Program-made: the position numbers and the translations under genes | Assembly: GCA_025266875.1 (NCBI GenBank) | Contig: JALLLT010000048.1 | Location: 1-64,000, forward strand | DNA length: 64,000 bases | Source: Fennellomyces sp. T-0311 | Lineage: Eukaryota > Mucoromycota > Mucoromycetes > Mucorales > Lichtheimiaceae | Reading direction: 5' to 3' | The notes under the pieces: model-generated | The model's input: only the letters and a program-made list of their open reading frames with translations | Database searches by the model: none | What the model was told of the DNA's origin: nothing | In this document: positions 34,470-46,612 of the stretch, in pieces | How positions within the stretch are numbered: the stretch's first letter is position 1 | Layout: every line of letters begins with the position of its first letter

Positions 34470-36770
34470 ATGGAAGGACAGCAACAGCGACCAAAAAAAG
34501 ATAAAAGACGAAAGAATCGTGACAGAGACGGAGGAGACAGCTTCAACCGACCGCCTCAACATAGTATCTATGGCGAGATTGACGCCGAAGTTCTTGGTTA
34601 CTTTAAAAATGTCGAAGAAACACTCGACAATCCTCCTTTCGAGAACGCCGAAGGTAATAACTATTTTTTTCAAGAAAAGGCAAATGGTATTAATTCCGAG
34701 CGAAAAAAAAGAATTGCGCGGTTTTGTTAGTGCTGTTTACGAAGAAGTTGAAGGCAATGAGCTTGTTTTATTGACAGATCCGTCATGTTCGGTTATTGTT
34801 GAAAAACTTTTGAGGATCTCGGACGGATTCCAGTTACGCGTATTTGGCGATCGGATAGGTGGACGGTAAGCGAGCATTTTTTTTTACAAGTGTCTGGGAA
34901 ACTGAATTAAAGTAATAGGTCGGTTGAACTGTTTACGCATCAATGGGGCTCACACGTTTGTCAGACGCTATTGACGTTGGGTGCAAGTGTGGTGGATCAA
35001 GAAGTGAAGGAGAATGGGTCGGACACAAAGATGAATGAAAGCTCGGAAGAGTTGCGATCGATGCAGCAGCTTGTTCTTGATATGTGCGAGGATATCAAAC
35101 CCGAGTTGGGCGCGCTTATTTCTCAACAATACGCATCTCACGTCATTCGAGTATTGCTTTGCGTCCTGGCAGGAAAGACCATTGATGAAGAGGGCGGCGA
35201 CAAAGGGAACTTTCGAAGCAAAAAGTCGGCAAAGTTCAGACAGCAACATAACAACAGTTCCTTGGGAAAGGTAATTAAAGGGATTATGTGCAATGGATGG
35301 GTCATTGTTAATCATTGTGTGTCTATGTAGCGATCCAACAAAAGTTCAGAACCGCGTCATGTCCCAGAATCATTTACCACAATGTTGCGATCACTTATTA
35401 GTGAATTAGCAAAGTCGAGCGATACGGAAATGCGCGTGTTTGCTGTAAGCAAAGTAGCCAATCCAGTCCTGCAGGTAAAAAAAAAAGTTTTCTTTTTGCT
35501 AGATTGACATGAAACATAACATGATATGTGCAGTTACTGTTGGAAATGGAACAGAGTTTCAACGATGAAGAAGGAGAAAGGATCATTGCAGCACTTTTGG
35601 ATCGCATTCTGTGGGACGTGGCCACTGGAAAAGATACCGATGCATTGGTGGCGTCCCGAACAGCATGGTTCGAAACCATGGTGCGTGATTCCAGCGGCAG
35701 CCGATTGATGCAAGTGATTCTTAAAGTCGCACCTCGATCCGTATACGACAAACTGTACGAAAAGAACCTCAAAGGAAAGATTGCAAAGTATAGCCAGCAT
35801 CCACTTGCCAACTATGTCGTACAAACGTTGATTTCCACCGCACGCACAGAGGAGCAATTTATTGACATGTGCCAACAGTTGGGCGGATTCAAGAGTCTTT
35901 TAAAGTCCAACAAGCATGGTGTGATTCGAAGTGTTGTGGAAGCATCCGTCAAGTTGAACACGCAACAAACTCAAGTCATCAAGTGGCTCCGTGAAGCTTT
36001 TGAAATCGACAACGACGAGGATCAGAAACTTTTCGTCATTTGTTTGATGCGAATGACGCCAGTGGGGGTAAAAGAGAGAGCACGGTTGCCCGGGTTTCTG
36101 TTGGTAACTGTTGCGTATAGAACGTCAAAGGCCTTACGGATCGGGAAAAGTCAGATACATTCGCATTCCATTTGCAGGGTTCACTTATCCTGCAAGATAT
36201 CATGAAAATGACAGAGGGTCACAACAAATATGTTGTCATGAGGTACAGCTGTCTAGCGGATCGACTTGCGTTTGCTCACTGCTGCCATAGCTTCCTTTCT
36301 CAAAAGCCAGATATCACACTGTCATGGTGTTTCTCGCCACAGGCATCGCGTGCATTCGAATCTATATTGTCATCGGAACACGTTGGTGGCAAAGTAAAAA
36401 AGAAGATCATGAAGAACCTCCAAGGTCATTACGTCTCCATAGCCAAGGATAAATTTGGTAGCCATATCATTGACCAGTGCTGGGCAGTGGCCGATATCAA
36501 TGTCAAGGTAACCAAACGAGCCTAATTCAAAAAAAAGGAAGATCTAACCACCGAGAATAGGAACAAATTGCTGCGGAATTATTAAAACGAGAACGGGATC
36601 TTGCGGAACATCCATTGGGCAAATGTGTCTTGTGGACGTGCCGAATCGATCTGTACAAACGACGACACGATGATTGGGTTGAACGAGAGAACGGATTGGA
36701 AAAGAAGAAGCAGCTGTTCAAGGATATTTTGGGAGATGATGTCAAGCCAGGGAAGAAACGAAGAGTTTAA
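34470..36770 (+). CDS. NOP9: pumilio-repeat nucleolar protein NOP9
   Basis: Nucleolar PUF-repeat RNA-binding protein that protects the 18S rRNA 3' end in 20S pre-rRNA during 40S assembly. Eight exons: 34470-34653, 34712-34865, 34919-35270, 35331-35474, 35534-36067, 36178-36242, 36291-36507, 36561-36770; 619 residues (yeast about 666). The N-terminus is basic ('KKDKRRKNRDR'). PUF-type repeats follow, e.g. 'THQWGSHVCQTLL', 'ISQQYASHVIRVLL', 'SSGSRLMQVIL', 'YSQHPLANYVVQTL', 'SNKHGVIRSVVE' and 'DKFGSHIIDQCW'. The last part is 'EHPLGKCVLW' and a basic tail 'PGKKRRV'. The join between exons 6 and 7 is uncertain: the acceptor at 36290 keeps frame but adds about 17 residues unlike a PUF repeat, while the more natural acceptor near 36350 breaks phase. 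The first intron ends in an A-run acceptor (36711), chosen by frame. Confidence 0.9.
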
Positions 36771-36946
36771 ATAGCTTGAACTAATTTATATATCATTTCT
36801 TTGCATAATCGTTTTCATTTGTAAAAAAAAAAAGTACATCGCGCCAGCTTAGGACACAAGAGTGGGGATAACGTGGGGTATGTGGATAATTCTTGTAAAG
36901 ATACGCTTCTATGCTCCTAGTTTACCGTTCAAATCATCACCGGACC

Positions 36947-38503
36947 CTAGTAAACTATGCAATTGTTCATGTGAATATGTGAATCCAGGTCGTTGTATGC
37001 GTCGACGACAACCCACCTGTTTTGCTTTAAAAGCACGCACTCGCCACCGCTCTCCAGATCGATATTGTATTGATAAAAGAAACCTTCCGAAGTAACCACC
37101 ATCACCTGCGGCGTGGTACTAGCAAATAAAAAAAAACATTGGTTGCTGTCATCGGAAGATGATTTCGATTTTACCTGCTCAACGCAACCAGACTATGCAC
37201 ACCTGCACTAGGCAATTTGAGCGAAGCAAAGTCTCGTGATGGCTCCCACATCTCGGTGATCATTCCTGGCAGATACGATCCAATGTTTCGTCCAAGATGC
37301 TGAGAGGAGCGCCTGAGCATTTGACTAGATGTACGAGTTAAAAAAAAGAAGACACACATATATGCGCGGTATTCGATTCGTTTGACAACGTTTACCCCAC
37401 ACTTCCGCTGCGACCTCTGTTTGCCTCGTCACCGTAGCCATTGTTGTCAATCATCGATCCATTGTCGTATCCATTGTTGCTGTCGCCGGGCGTGGCAATC
37501 TTGAAAATGTGCACGGTCTCGGTGTCGCTGGAAACACAAAGGAGCGAACTGACCAGATTGAAAGACATGGAGTAGATCTTGGCGGGGTACGATCCACGTC
37601 TGAATTGATACACTTTGCTTGCGTCAGGTACCGAAAACACGCGGATAACTGTGCCCTTTTCACTGGCAGTGGCAAGCAGGGTTCCTTCGGAATTCATGGT
37701 GATGCAGCTGATGGGCGTCTTGTGGGCTTGCACAATGTTCACCAGTTGGATGCCCAGCGCATCGAATATCTCCACATCACCTGACACGTATCCCGAAGGG
37801 TTTTGCGACGCGGGAGACGTCGCTGGAGCAAAAGGGGAAGATGAAGAGGAGCGCGATGGATAAGCAATGTAGCAGTTTTCGCTGGATGGCGACAGTGCGC
37901 AGATGGCTTGCGAAACATGTTAGCATTCTCTTGTCGGCTGCCTTCTTTGCGACTTTCTTACCCGTAGGATTGGGTCTGGTGTCGATGGTGTGAAGCAGCT
38001 TCATGTTGCTGATGTCGTACAGGAAGATCTGCTCTTCAAGAACCACTATTAGCCTCCGCCGGTTCATTTTGACAGCCAAGACCGTTGTAGGGAACGTCAG
38101 TTCACAGATCGTAGATTGTCTCTAAAAAAAGATTAGCCCATGGTGTTTACCTTTTGCAGTTTGGCTTCGAACGAACCTTTGTATTGATTATCTGCAATTG
38201 TCTCGACGTGAACCCTTCTTGGTCTGCCACTCCCACTAACGCCACGAGCGACGTGCAAAACAGCATTTCAACAATACTTGCACCGCGCTCCGCTATGGTT
38301 ATTTCCCCACCCCTCAAAGGGTTAAAAACCGTGCTAGCTTGTAAAAAAGATAACTTACATTTCGAATAGCATTTACCGAATGGATCGCAGTTGTACATTC
38401 GGTAACCCTTCTCGGTGCCCACGGACACGCAGCTAAAGTCCTGGTTGAAATTCAGAAACAGGATTTTTTCACTTTGAGGTTCAATGTCGCCAGTCATGCT
38501 CAT
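36947..38503 (-). CDS. ATG18: autophagy PROPPIN Atg18 (WIPI family)
   Basis: Seven-bladed beta-propeller that binds PI3P and PI(3,5)P2, working with Atg2 at the phagophore and in vacuole membrane fission. Six exons on the minus strand: 38503-38359, 38292-38177, 38121-37962, 37906-37396, 37324-37175, 37118-36947; 417 residues. Family segments: '[20 protein letters not shown]', '[13 protein letters not shown]', '[16 protein letters not shown]', '[20 protein letters not shown]', '[18 protein letters not shown]', '[20 protein letters not shown]' and the phosphoinositide-binding FRRG near residue 243 ('[20 protein letters not shown]'). A Gly/Asn/Asp-rich insertion interrupts a late blade. The first ATG directly upstream of 'MTGDIEP' was used. 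The promoter is shared with the divergent RhoGEF gene. Confidence 0.96.
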
Positions 38504-39477
38504 GAAGGAGGAAGAAAAGCGAAAGAGAGAGACGAAAAGGTGAAACGCGGAACGAGAAAAAAATGCATGTGGTTGCTGTGGCAAATAAAAAAAGGTGCCA
38601 AGGCAACCGAGGCACACCACCATCACTAACCAACGTGACGTATCTTGTGCTCGTTTCTTATTATTTGACGGATCTGTCGCGTGGAAATGGATGCATGAAC
38701 AAAAAAAGTGTCTTTAGAAATATAAAGTGTCCATGTTATCTCCCCCTTTTTTTCTCTCACTTTCCAATGTAAACGCGTACACACACAGACACACACACAG
38801 CAAGTTACGTGGCACTCGGGGTCATCCGGATGATATCACAAATAATCCAACCCGGGTCCGACCCACTCTTGCCCTTGTTTTTTTCCAATTTCTCTCTCTC
38901 TCTCTCTCTCTTTGAAAATGTTGTCGGTGAGAAGGATCGCGTTACTGCATTGCTAAGCGGCACGTCTAGTTTTATTTTATCTGTTCACTTGGCGGTGTTA
39001 TATCCATAGGAACGTGATACAGTCGCGCTACCAGTGGCGTAGCAACCCACGCACAGACACGATCTTGGCCCAACAGCTTGTGTAAAAAAGAAGCGAGATC
39101 GCTGCAGTGGGATCGGATACACAACCCAGAGACAAACAAGCGGATCCATGATTGCCAAAAGTGTAAGGAGCCAAAATATATGCATTGTTCCCGAAAAGGG
39201 AACGTCAATGCATGTAAACCTGGTTCGAGACAATGCGAAACACGCTCGCAACAAACTGGCACGGATTGTTTCCTTTGATCTCTCTTTTGCACTCTTGCTC
39301 ACTGTTTTCTTTTTGATTGTTCTTTAAGCACTTTTTTTGATATTGGCACTCAGCGAACTGTACTACTAATCGGCTGTGTACCCGTCTGCTCCGTTTTGCT
39401 TCACCGAGCTATCTCTTTTTTCTTTTCTCTCTCTCTCTTTACACTCTCGCTTCTCTTTGAGGAGTCTCTTTCTCTTC
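38504..39477. promoter_or_regulatory. divergent promoter region of ATG18 and the RhoGEF gene
   Basis: 974 bp between two genes transcribed away from each other, so it must hold both promoters. Simple-sequence tracts are present: an 'acacacagacacacacacag' run near 38780, a (CT)n tract at about 38891-38911 and a second C/T-rich tract near 39420-39445, just upstream of the RhoGEF start. Pyrimidine tracts of this kind are common in fungal leaders. Short frames inside have random composition. Confidence 0.5.
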
Positions 39478-42400
39478 ATGGCAACCAAGGTATTCTTTTG
39501 CAGGAATATGCTATTTGAAACTCAACGACGTGTTATATAAATATAAAAAAAGGACCTCGAAAGCTTTGGCTACATTCATAGTCGCAAGTTGACATTAGCT
39601 GATCGCCATGCCATCAGTCCACCAAAAAAGGCTCCTTTGCGACAAGTGCCTGATTCATTGGTAAATGACCGTTATCCAAACCAGAGAATACGTTCTGACT
39701 TTTCGAGAAACCATACAGTGCGTTTATTACGACGTACTTGTGGAGGATCGCTTGGTCGATAGCACCAACACTTGTGAGAGTCTTTTTCTTTCGATTTGTT
39801 GCACGCAAAGGTTTACTCATTCTATATATAAGGTTATGGACAATTTTATCAAGTGATCTCGGCCTCTTCAGCCCAACCAATTCGACCGAGACAAGCATCC
39901 TTTATCTCTTCAGCAGCCGAGCAGCGTCGATTTGTAAAGGTATTCAGGGCATGTTTTGATAAAGAAAGACGTATTCACTTGGACAAGAACGACGAACGAC
40001 GCGACAACTTGATCTCCGAGTTCATCTGCACCGAGGATAACTATGTAGCAAACCTACGCGCATTCATCACGGTACGCATGAATGCTTTTCGTTCTTGGCT
40101 ATCAGTGCTGAATTGCTCCTTAGTCTATTGTGTATCCGATCCGGTCGCGTGCTCGGGACAAACAGAGAAAGATATTGGGTCCATACGAATGCGGCAAGAT
40201 CTTTATGAATATTGAGCAGGTGTTGCAAGTCAATGAGGCGTTTCGGTTGGATTTGGCGCGATATCAATCATCGCCGCATATGGATTTTGGCGAAATGTGT
40301 TTGATGCATGTAAGTTGTCGTCCTCTTTACCACACACCGCCGTCCTCATTGTTTTTCCCGCAGCTACGTCGTTTCGTCACCTGCTATCACAAGTTTTTGC
40401 TTGGCGTCGAAAACGCGCAATCGTTCAATCTCAAGGAACAGAAGGATAATGCAACGTACGAGGCCTATTTGAATGTGAGCAAGAAGGGACGGATGGAGGA
40501 ACGCTGGTTATTGACGAGTGGTTTGCAACAGAAAATGAAGGATAGCATGGGAAATCAGACGGTGTATGCGTATTTGGCACTACCGGGTCAGCGGGTAGGA
40601 CGATATACCTTATTTTTGAAAGGTAACCGAATTGGCTTCGGGAAATGAGGGTCAAAGGCTAACCAACTGGGACCTTAGAGCTGATTAAGCACACAACGGA
40701 TGACCATCCAAATTTGCCCGGATTGACGGAAGCGCTCAAAACAGCCGAGGAAATAGCCAACATGAGCGAAGACTATCATACCAAGCTCATCAAGATCTTT
40801 CACAATATGCTGCAATCCATTCAAAACTGTCCGGTAACTGATATTCAGGCGCACAGCTTGTGTTTTTTTCTTCCGCTGATTTCGGCAACTTAGGCCTCGT
40901 TACTGAGCCAACAAAGAAGCTTGATATGTCATGTGGATGCTGCTGAAATCGATCCGCATACCCTCAAACCGGCACATCCCGTGACGCTGTTCCTATTTAC
41001 GGATAAGCTCATGGTGGTTCGACGACCCTCATATGCGGCGGATGGATTAGAGTTGTGTGGATTGGATCATGAAAGGGACAAATCGGGAAAGGTGTCGTTA
41101 CTTGCTCGGAAAGCGGAATCCTCCAAGCGGTATGAGCGCAAATTAAAGTTTAGAGGATGGATGAGTCTAAATGACATTGACATTCACGATGGTGCTGCAG
41201 GTATAAGCTTTCTCTGTTTCGTTATTTGCAAGGGCCGCTGATGCGTGTACTCTTTAGAGCTACCTACTTCATTCACCTTGGTGACAAACATCACCGAGAG
41301 CCCACCGGCGGATGTTGATCCGCAAACACGTGATGCTCTCGAAGGCTACTTTCTGGAGGACTCGCTGCGTCTATTTCAATTGGCGGGAGAAGATACGTCA
41401 AAGCCTATGAAGCTGCTGATGCAGGAAAAACAAAAGTTTATCGAACAGTTTGGACGGACAAAGACTGGATATAGACGAAGCGGTAAAGTAGATCGAGAAA
41501 AACGTTGCCTTCTTTTTTGTACTCATCAAGTGTATGCAGATGACCTTTTACTTGAATCTACCGATGGCCAATGGAAAGGTCGATACTTTTTTGCAAACAT
41601 TTATCGACTATCAGCATATCACTTGCTCGCAAACAAGGTCAGTGTTTTTGTCTTTAGTGGTTAAACAAATGCTGACGCAGCCGTTAGAATGATATTGCTA
41701 TTGCGTATATCGACGGATCGATCGCAAGTCTCAAGTTGGAATTGAGTAACTGTTATACGATTCCTCACATGTTGGGCTTTCTTACACCAGACAAGGAAAA
41801 TCACAGGTATGTATCATTTTTTTACGCACAGATAAATGTCACTCTATACTGAACCTCTTGCAGATTTTCGATCCGGAGTAAACTCGCGCTGGGATGCGCA
41901 ACCGAAGAAGATCCACCAGCGATTGAACTTTCGACGCAAACCGAAGCAGGCTTCCAGAATTTTAGAGATCGATTTCTCGGTAATCGTAGGTATATGCCAT
42001 CATACAAAAGAAACACCGTGGTTTTTTTTATCTACCTTTTTTTTCTAACTTATTGATTATATGTTCAGTGTATGCGTGTGATAAAGATTTGCGCGAGGTT
42101 GGGCGAATGGCAAACTCGCTATCAGCGCATGGCAGACGACAGCGTGTTCGATACAGCGATACGAAACCGATGCGAATGACTTTGCATAAAGAGCTTTCGA
42201 GGCGACGAAGTATATCAACATTCAAGTTGTTCAGCAATCTCGGTAATTCATCCGCATCGACAGCTCGACGTAAAAGTTCTACCAGCGACGAATTGATGAA
42301 AACATCGGGACTTTTGGAGTCACGGATATCGGCAACATATTCATCCACTACTTCGTCAAGTACTATCAGTGGATCGGAAGATGACACATTGGACGATACA

Positions 42401-43779
42401 CATCGGAAGAGAAGAAGCACCGCAGGCGGTACACTGGCTGCAGTACGACGGAAATCGTTGACAGAAACAATCGCATCGGCTTACCGAGTAAGTCCCCTCC
42501 CTGAAACCTACCCGATTAATCTAACTCTTAGTGCAGCCTAGCATACATCCTACCCAGAGCGTTTCATACGAACTTTCAGTACGTGTATTCTACTGTTTTA
42601 CAAAGTTGATGTACTTATCCATTTGTAGTCTAAAGGAGGAAAGAGGGAAAGTCGCGACGACTATGATGCGGTGTTGGAAGATCGAGTAAAGCAGCTTTCA
42701 GCCACATTGCAAAATCAATTCAACAAGGAACGCATCGCACGACCAGAGAGCTCGGAAAGCAATACTTCCATGCGTACCACTCCCAGTCGTCTATCGGTTT
42801 CTCCCGAGCAGTACAGCACAAGCAGCTTTTCGACATACAGAAACAGTAGTCGCGAAACGCTCACGTCCCTCAGTGGAACGAGCAATGTCAGTACACCATT
42901 ATCACATGACCTGATGCTCGGAAAGGTGAGTCTTTTCTTTTTCTATAAACTATATCTGCTTTCGTATAAGTGACCTCGATACAGCCAGATAGAATTCAAG
43001 TGGATGAAAAGGTATCTGAGCTTCTTGCGCAAATTAAAGGGCAATCGCCTGTATCAACCGCGAGTTCGGATAGCATCAGAACACCATCTCCGGCTATCGC
43101 ACCCGATGGTCCAAATACTTTGGATAAAATGATGGCTGAAATGGATCTGATGAAGAGTGAATTCAATCGGCGCTACGATGCCATGATTCATGACTATGAG
43201 GAAATGGGCGCCGTAGTGCGCCAATTGACCAAAGAACTCAAAAAGGTTAGCAACCATGAAATATGCAAACAAGGACTACACTAATATTTATGGTGTTATC
43301 CAGAAAGATGAAGAGATGGCAATATTGCGTGTTCGGTACCAAGATGCAATGTCCGAGAATGATTTGCTTTACGAGGTGACGAGTATCTTTTGAAAACGAA
43401 ATGGAATAGTATACTTATCATAGACGAAAAAATAGGCTTTCAATAACGAATTGGATCAAATGTACGAAATATTTGATCGACGTACACAAGTTGACGACAA
43501 GGATACGATTGATAGTCGTAGACGACCATCTCATCCAAGTCCTGAAGCTCAAGTACGGCGGAAGCTGGAATTAACTATCAAGGAACGCAATCAATGGCAT
43601 CAAACGGCGTGGTAAGTAAAAGCTCATTATTTTCCAAGTGAAACAGAAAATACAAGAAATCTTACATGAATATATGTAGCAAGCTTGCCCGTGAATTGCA
43701 AGATCAAAGTCAAGGATTTATTCGACCAACAAACTCAAGATCAACACCTACTCCTCCATTTAGACATTCTACTCAATAA
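39478..43779 (+). CDS. Rho guanine-nucleotide exchange factor (DH-PH)
   Basis: Exchange factor that activates a Rho-type GTPase, acting in polarity or wall signalling at the cortex. Seventeen exons: 39478-39489, 39553-39754, 39833-40071, 40124-40309, 40364-40622, 40679-40833, 40894-41200, 41258-41637, 41688-41806, 41864-41985, 42069-42487, 42537-42578, 42629-42925, 42985-43245, 43304-43375, 43436-43611, 43680-43779; 1115 residues. The DH domain spans about 125-350 ('RRDNLISEFICTEDNYVANL', 'SPHMDFGEMCLMHLRRFVTC', 'LALPGQRVGRYTLFLKELIK'). A PH-like region follows ('HPVTLFLFTDKLMVVRRPSY'). Residues about 650-910 are Ser/Thr-rich and basic, probably a disordered phosphorylated linker, and a coiled coil follows (about 915-1085, 'DLMKSEFNRRYDAMIHDYEE'). 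The first exon encodes only MATK. The donor of exon 2 (GTCGAT) and the exon 10/11 join are the weakest boundaries. Confidence 0.88.
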
Positions 43780-43989
43780 CTATACATCAGCAATCATCAT
43801 CAAACCAACAACACACACATACACACACGCAAAGCTCTTTGATTTTAGACTGTATACCTCTTTATATATTATATATAACAATGTAAATTCACAGAAATGC
43901 TGCTTGCGCTTAAAAAGACGCTTGTTTAATAAGTAATGATACAACAAATGCAATTTATTACAAGGATTCAAAGGCAATGCTAACGTGGT

Positions 43990-46141
43990 TTACTGATCAT
44001 CCTGCTTTCTTTTCTTCCCGGCACGGGCTTTGGGTCCCCAGTTGGGAGTGGGGTTTTGCTGGTACCGTACCAGCTTGATAGTTTTAGATTCGGATTTGGC
44101 ATCTGGATGGCGCGTAAAGTCGACTTTGATACTAAATACTCGAGTTAGCAATGTTCAATCCATGCAACAGGAGAAAACGACAAACCTTGGTTCTTTGGCG
44201 AGAATAGCACGAGCAGGGGAATTTTCCGCAATGTTCGACATGACCACCGGCTTCTTCTTGACATATGCTCGCATAACATCCCAAACAATTTCCGACGGTG
44301 CATCCGTCTTGATCGTGGCTGGACCACAATGGGACACCGAGACCTTGTATCCGGCATTGAGAATTGCCGAGCTACATTATTACCCTTTAGTTTTTTCAAA
44401 GTTTCCATGGAGAAAAATGAATAACTCATGGACTTACAAAAGATCAACCATGGGAATACTTGTACAATGCAAAGTGCCACAAAGTCGTTGTAAAGTCCAA
44501 TACAAAGGTGCATCAGTTTCCTCGCTAATAACAGTCATCATGCCCTTCATTCGTTGGTGTGTGCCATAGTTTGATTCGTTTTCCTTGACATGTTGCAACA
44601 TTTTGCTTACAAATTCTTTGTCGTGCAATGAAGCGCCCCACGCTGGTCCTCCAATCTGATATCGATGAGAAATTGGCTCTGAAAAAAAATGTTGTGCATA
44701 CGACTTACGTGGTGGGTATGACCGCAGTTTCTGCACTTTTCGTCCACAGGTGGGCCGGTGCCAGGACAATGTCGTTCTTGTCCATTCTCCTTGTGTTGGA
44801 TTTTGCCAAGTGGTTGAACAGCATACGAGTGGCAGCCGGAACATTCATACATGATGGCAGTTTTGCTAGGTACAAAGTTAGTCGAATGCACCATGGCTTG
44901 TGATTGTCAAGCATTTACCTTGCGGCCTGCTTCACACCTTGCGGGGAAGTATATACGCGCACAAACACCCGCAAGTAAAAGTCGATGCTACATGACATCA
45001 TTGGAACAATGTAGCGACGGTACCGTCCGGCAGATGTTTGTAAAGTGTTCAATACCAGACGAAGTGCCATTTCGTGAGGGAACATGCCCTTCAGGGGCAT
45101 ACCGTTGTATTTGCCGAAACTATTCAATAGGTAAGTATTCCGGCGTTCTGTGATCAATTACTGCAGTTACCAAGTCTCTGGATGCATCGAGCCGGTTAAA
45201 ATGGCAAGATCCGTGCATGTAACACACAAAAGACCTAGCAATTACTTGACATGAGCAAAATCGCGTTCCACTCCTTCGTAAAAGCACAAACGAACCTCCA
45301 TCAGAAACGGCCTGCACAGCACCATCAATGAATGGTGAAGCGGCACCATAAGGATCCAAATCCACCACATCGTACTTTTTGGCTTCTCCAATGGCGCTGT
45401 ACATGACCTGCCTATATCCGCAACATTCAGTATTCTTATCGAGAGCGATGTAAAAAAAGCATACATGGCATCACCCTGATTAGGTCGTACAAGTTCTTCG
45501 GACAAGTTGTTGTATTTGACGTTGCGTCTGATCGACTCAACTGCTTCAGCTTCTAGATCATTCGCCACTACTTGCTTCAGCTTTGGAATTTCTTTGGCGT
45601 ATCGAACGGATCGTAATCCACTCGCTGCCAGTGCTTCGAGGATGGTGAAGGACTGTGTATTGACATAATGGCTCAGTTTCTTCAAACGAGTTAGTAATAT
45701 GATTTATGCACACACAAGCGATAGAATACCTCTTCTGCAGCCTTTTTCGCCTTTTCGTCTGAGCATAATTTTTTTGTTACAATCGTCATTATTGAACCTC
45801 GATTATTTTTTGGTTTTTCTTTTACCTTTGGCATTATTGATTTTTTTCTCAATGCGAGCTTGTTTTTCAGCTAAAAAGAGCTCGCTCCACGTTCGAATCG
45901 CGGCGATCGACATGTCGCGATTGAATTCTTGGACAGGATTGTAAAAGACTTCATTTCCTTTGGGGAAAAGAATGGTGGCCTTGCCTTCGGTTACGGGTGT
46001 GTATTGTGAAATGTCAATTTCAGGCGTGCTGGTAGCGGCCTCGACAGGAATTGGGTTGCTAGCCATCCCGATTCGAGTGTAATGACGGAGACCAGTTAAA
46101 CAAGGACGGAAAAGCCGTTGCATGAACCAAGCCACACCCAT
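43990..46141 (-). CDS. TRM1: tRNA (guanine(26)-N2)-dimethyltransferase Trm1
   Basis: SAM-dependent enzyme making N2,N2-dimethylguanosine at position 26 of nuclear- and mitochondrial-encoded tRNAs. Ten exons on the minus strand: 46141-45826, 45758-45730, 45679-45465, 45411-45296, 45234-45171, 45119-44919, 44865-44709, 44655-44438, 44371-44186, 44131-43990; 547 residues (yeast 570). Motifs: 'EGKATILFPKGNEVFYNPVQ', 'FTILEALAASGLRSVRYAKE', 'VVANDLEAEAVE', the catalytic 'DVVDLDPYGAASPFIDGA', 'LLCVTCTDLAIL', 'FPHEMALRLVL', a Cys/His zinc-like part ('YECSGCHSYAV', 'DEKCRNCGHTHHIGGPAW') and a basic tail 'RAGKKRKQ'. Two in-frame starts exist: 46141 gives a basic presequence, while 46066 ('MASNPIPVEA') removes it, as in yeast where two starts serve mitochondria and nucleus. 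Confidence 0.95.
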
Positions 46142-46612
46142 TTCCAGACTACAGCTTTTGACACCTGAGTCTTGTTCTCGATTGCCAACCTATTTTTTCT
46201 TTTTTCTTTTTTTGCTTGTTGGGTCAGAGCGTTTGTTTATTACTTTGGAAGATTACAGTATGCTAGTATATGTCGAAGAATGATATACAGCACTGTTGTT
46301 GCTATGGTGAATATCAGTGCAAATCAATGGAATCATGTTTTCAATGGCCAAAGTACGTGATATCTGATAGAGCGACAGCATTTGATACATATCGGGGCAT
46401 GTACCGCTATTAAGTGTTTTATGGAAGCAAAGCTTTCCAATGCTTCTCAGACAGGGCGGGAACATGTGAAATATTCCAGCTTATCTATCCATTCTTCCGC
46501 TTGTCGGCTTTCTCAGCATTCCTTATGAACGACAGGTTTATCAAGAAAGATTAACTATATATATTAGAGAGCTGTTATACTACTCTATAATGGCATAAGT
46601 GCTATACAAATT
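46142..46612. other. intergenic: TRM1 promoter and 3' region of tandem gene A
   Basis: 471 bp. No coding region or repeat supported. It must contain the TRM1 promoter on the 46142 side. Confidence 0.4.

Noticed and set aside
39217..39232. tRNA B-box-like 'ggttcgagac'
   Set aside because: No matching A box, acceptor stem or T-arm closure around it.
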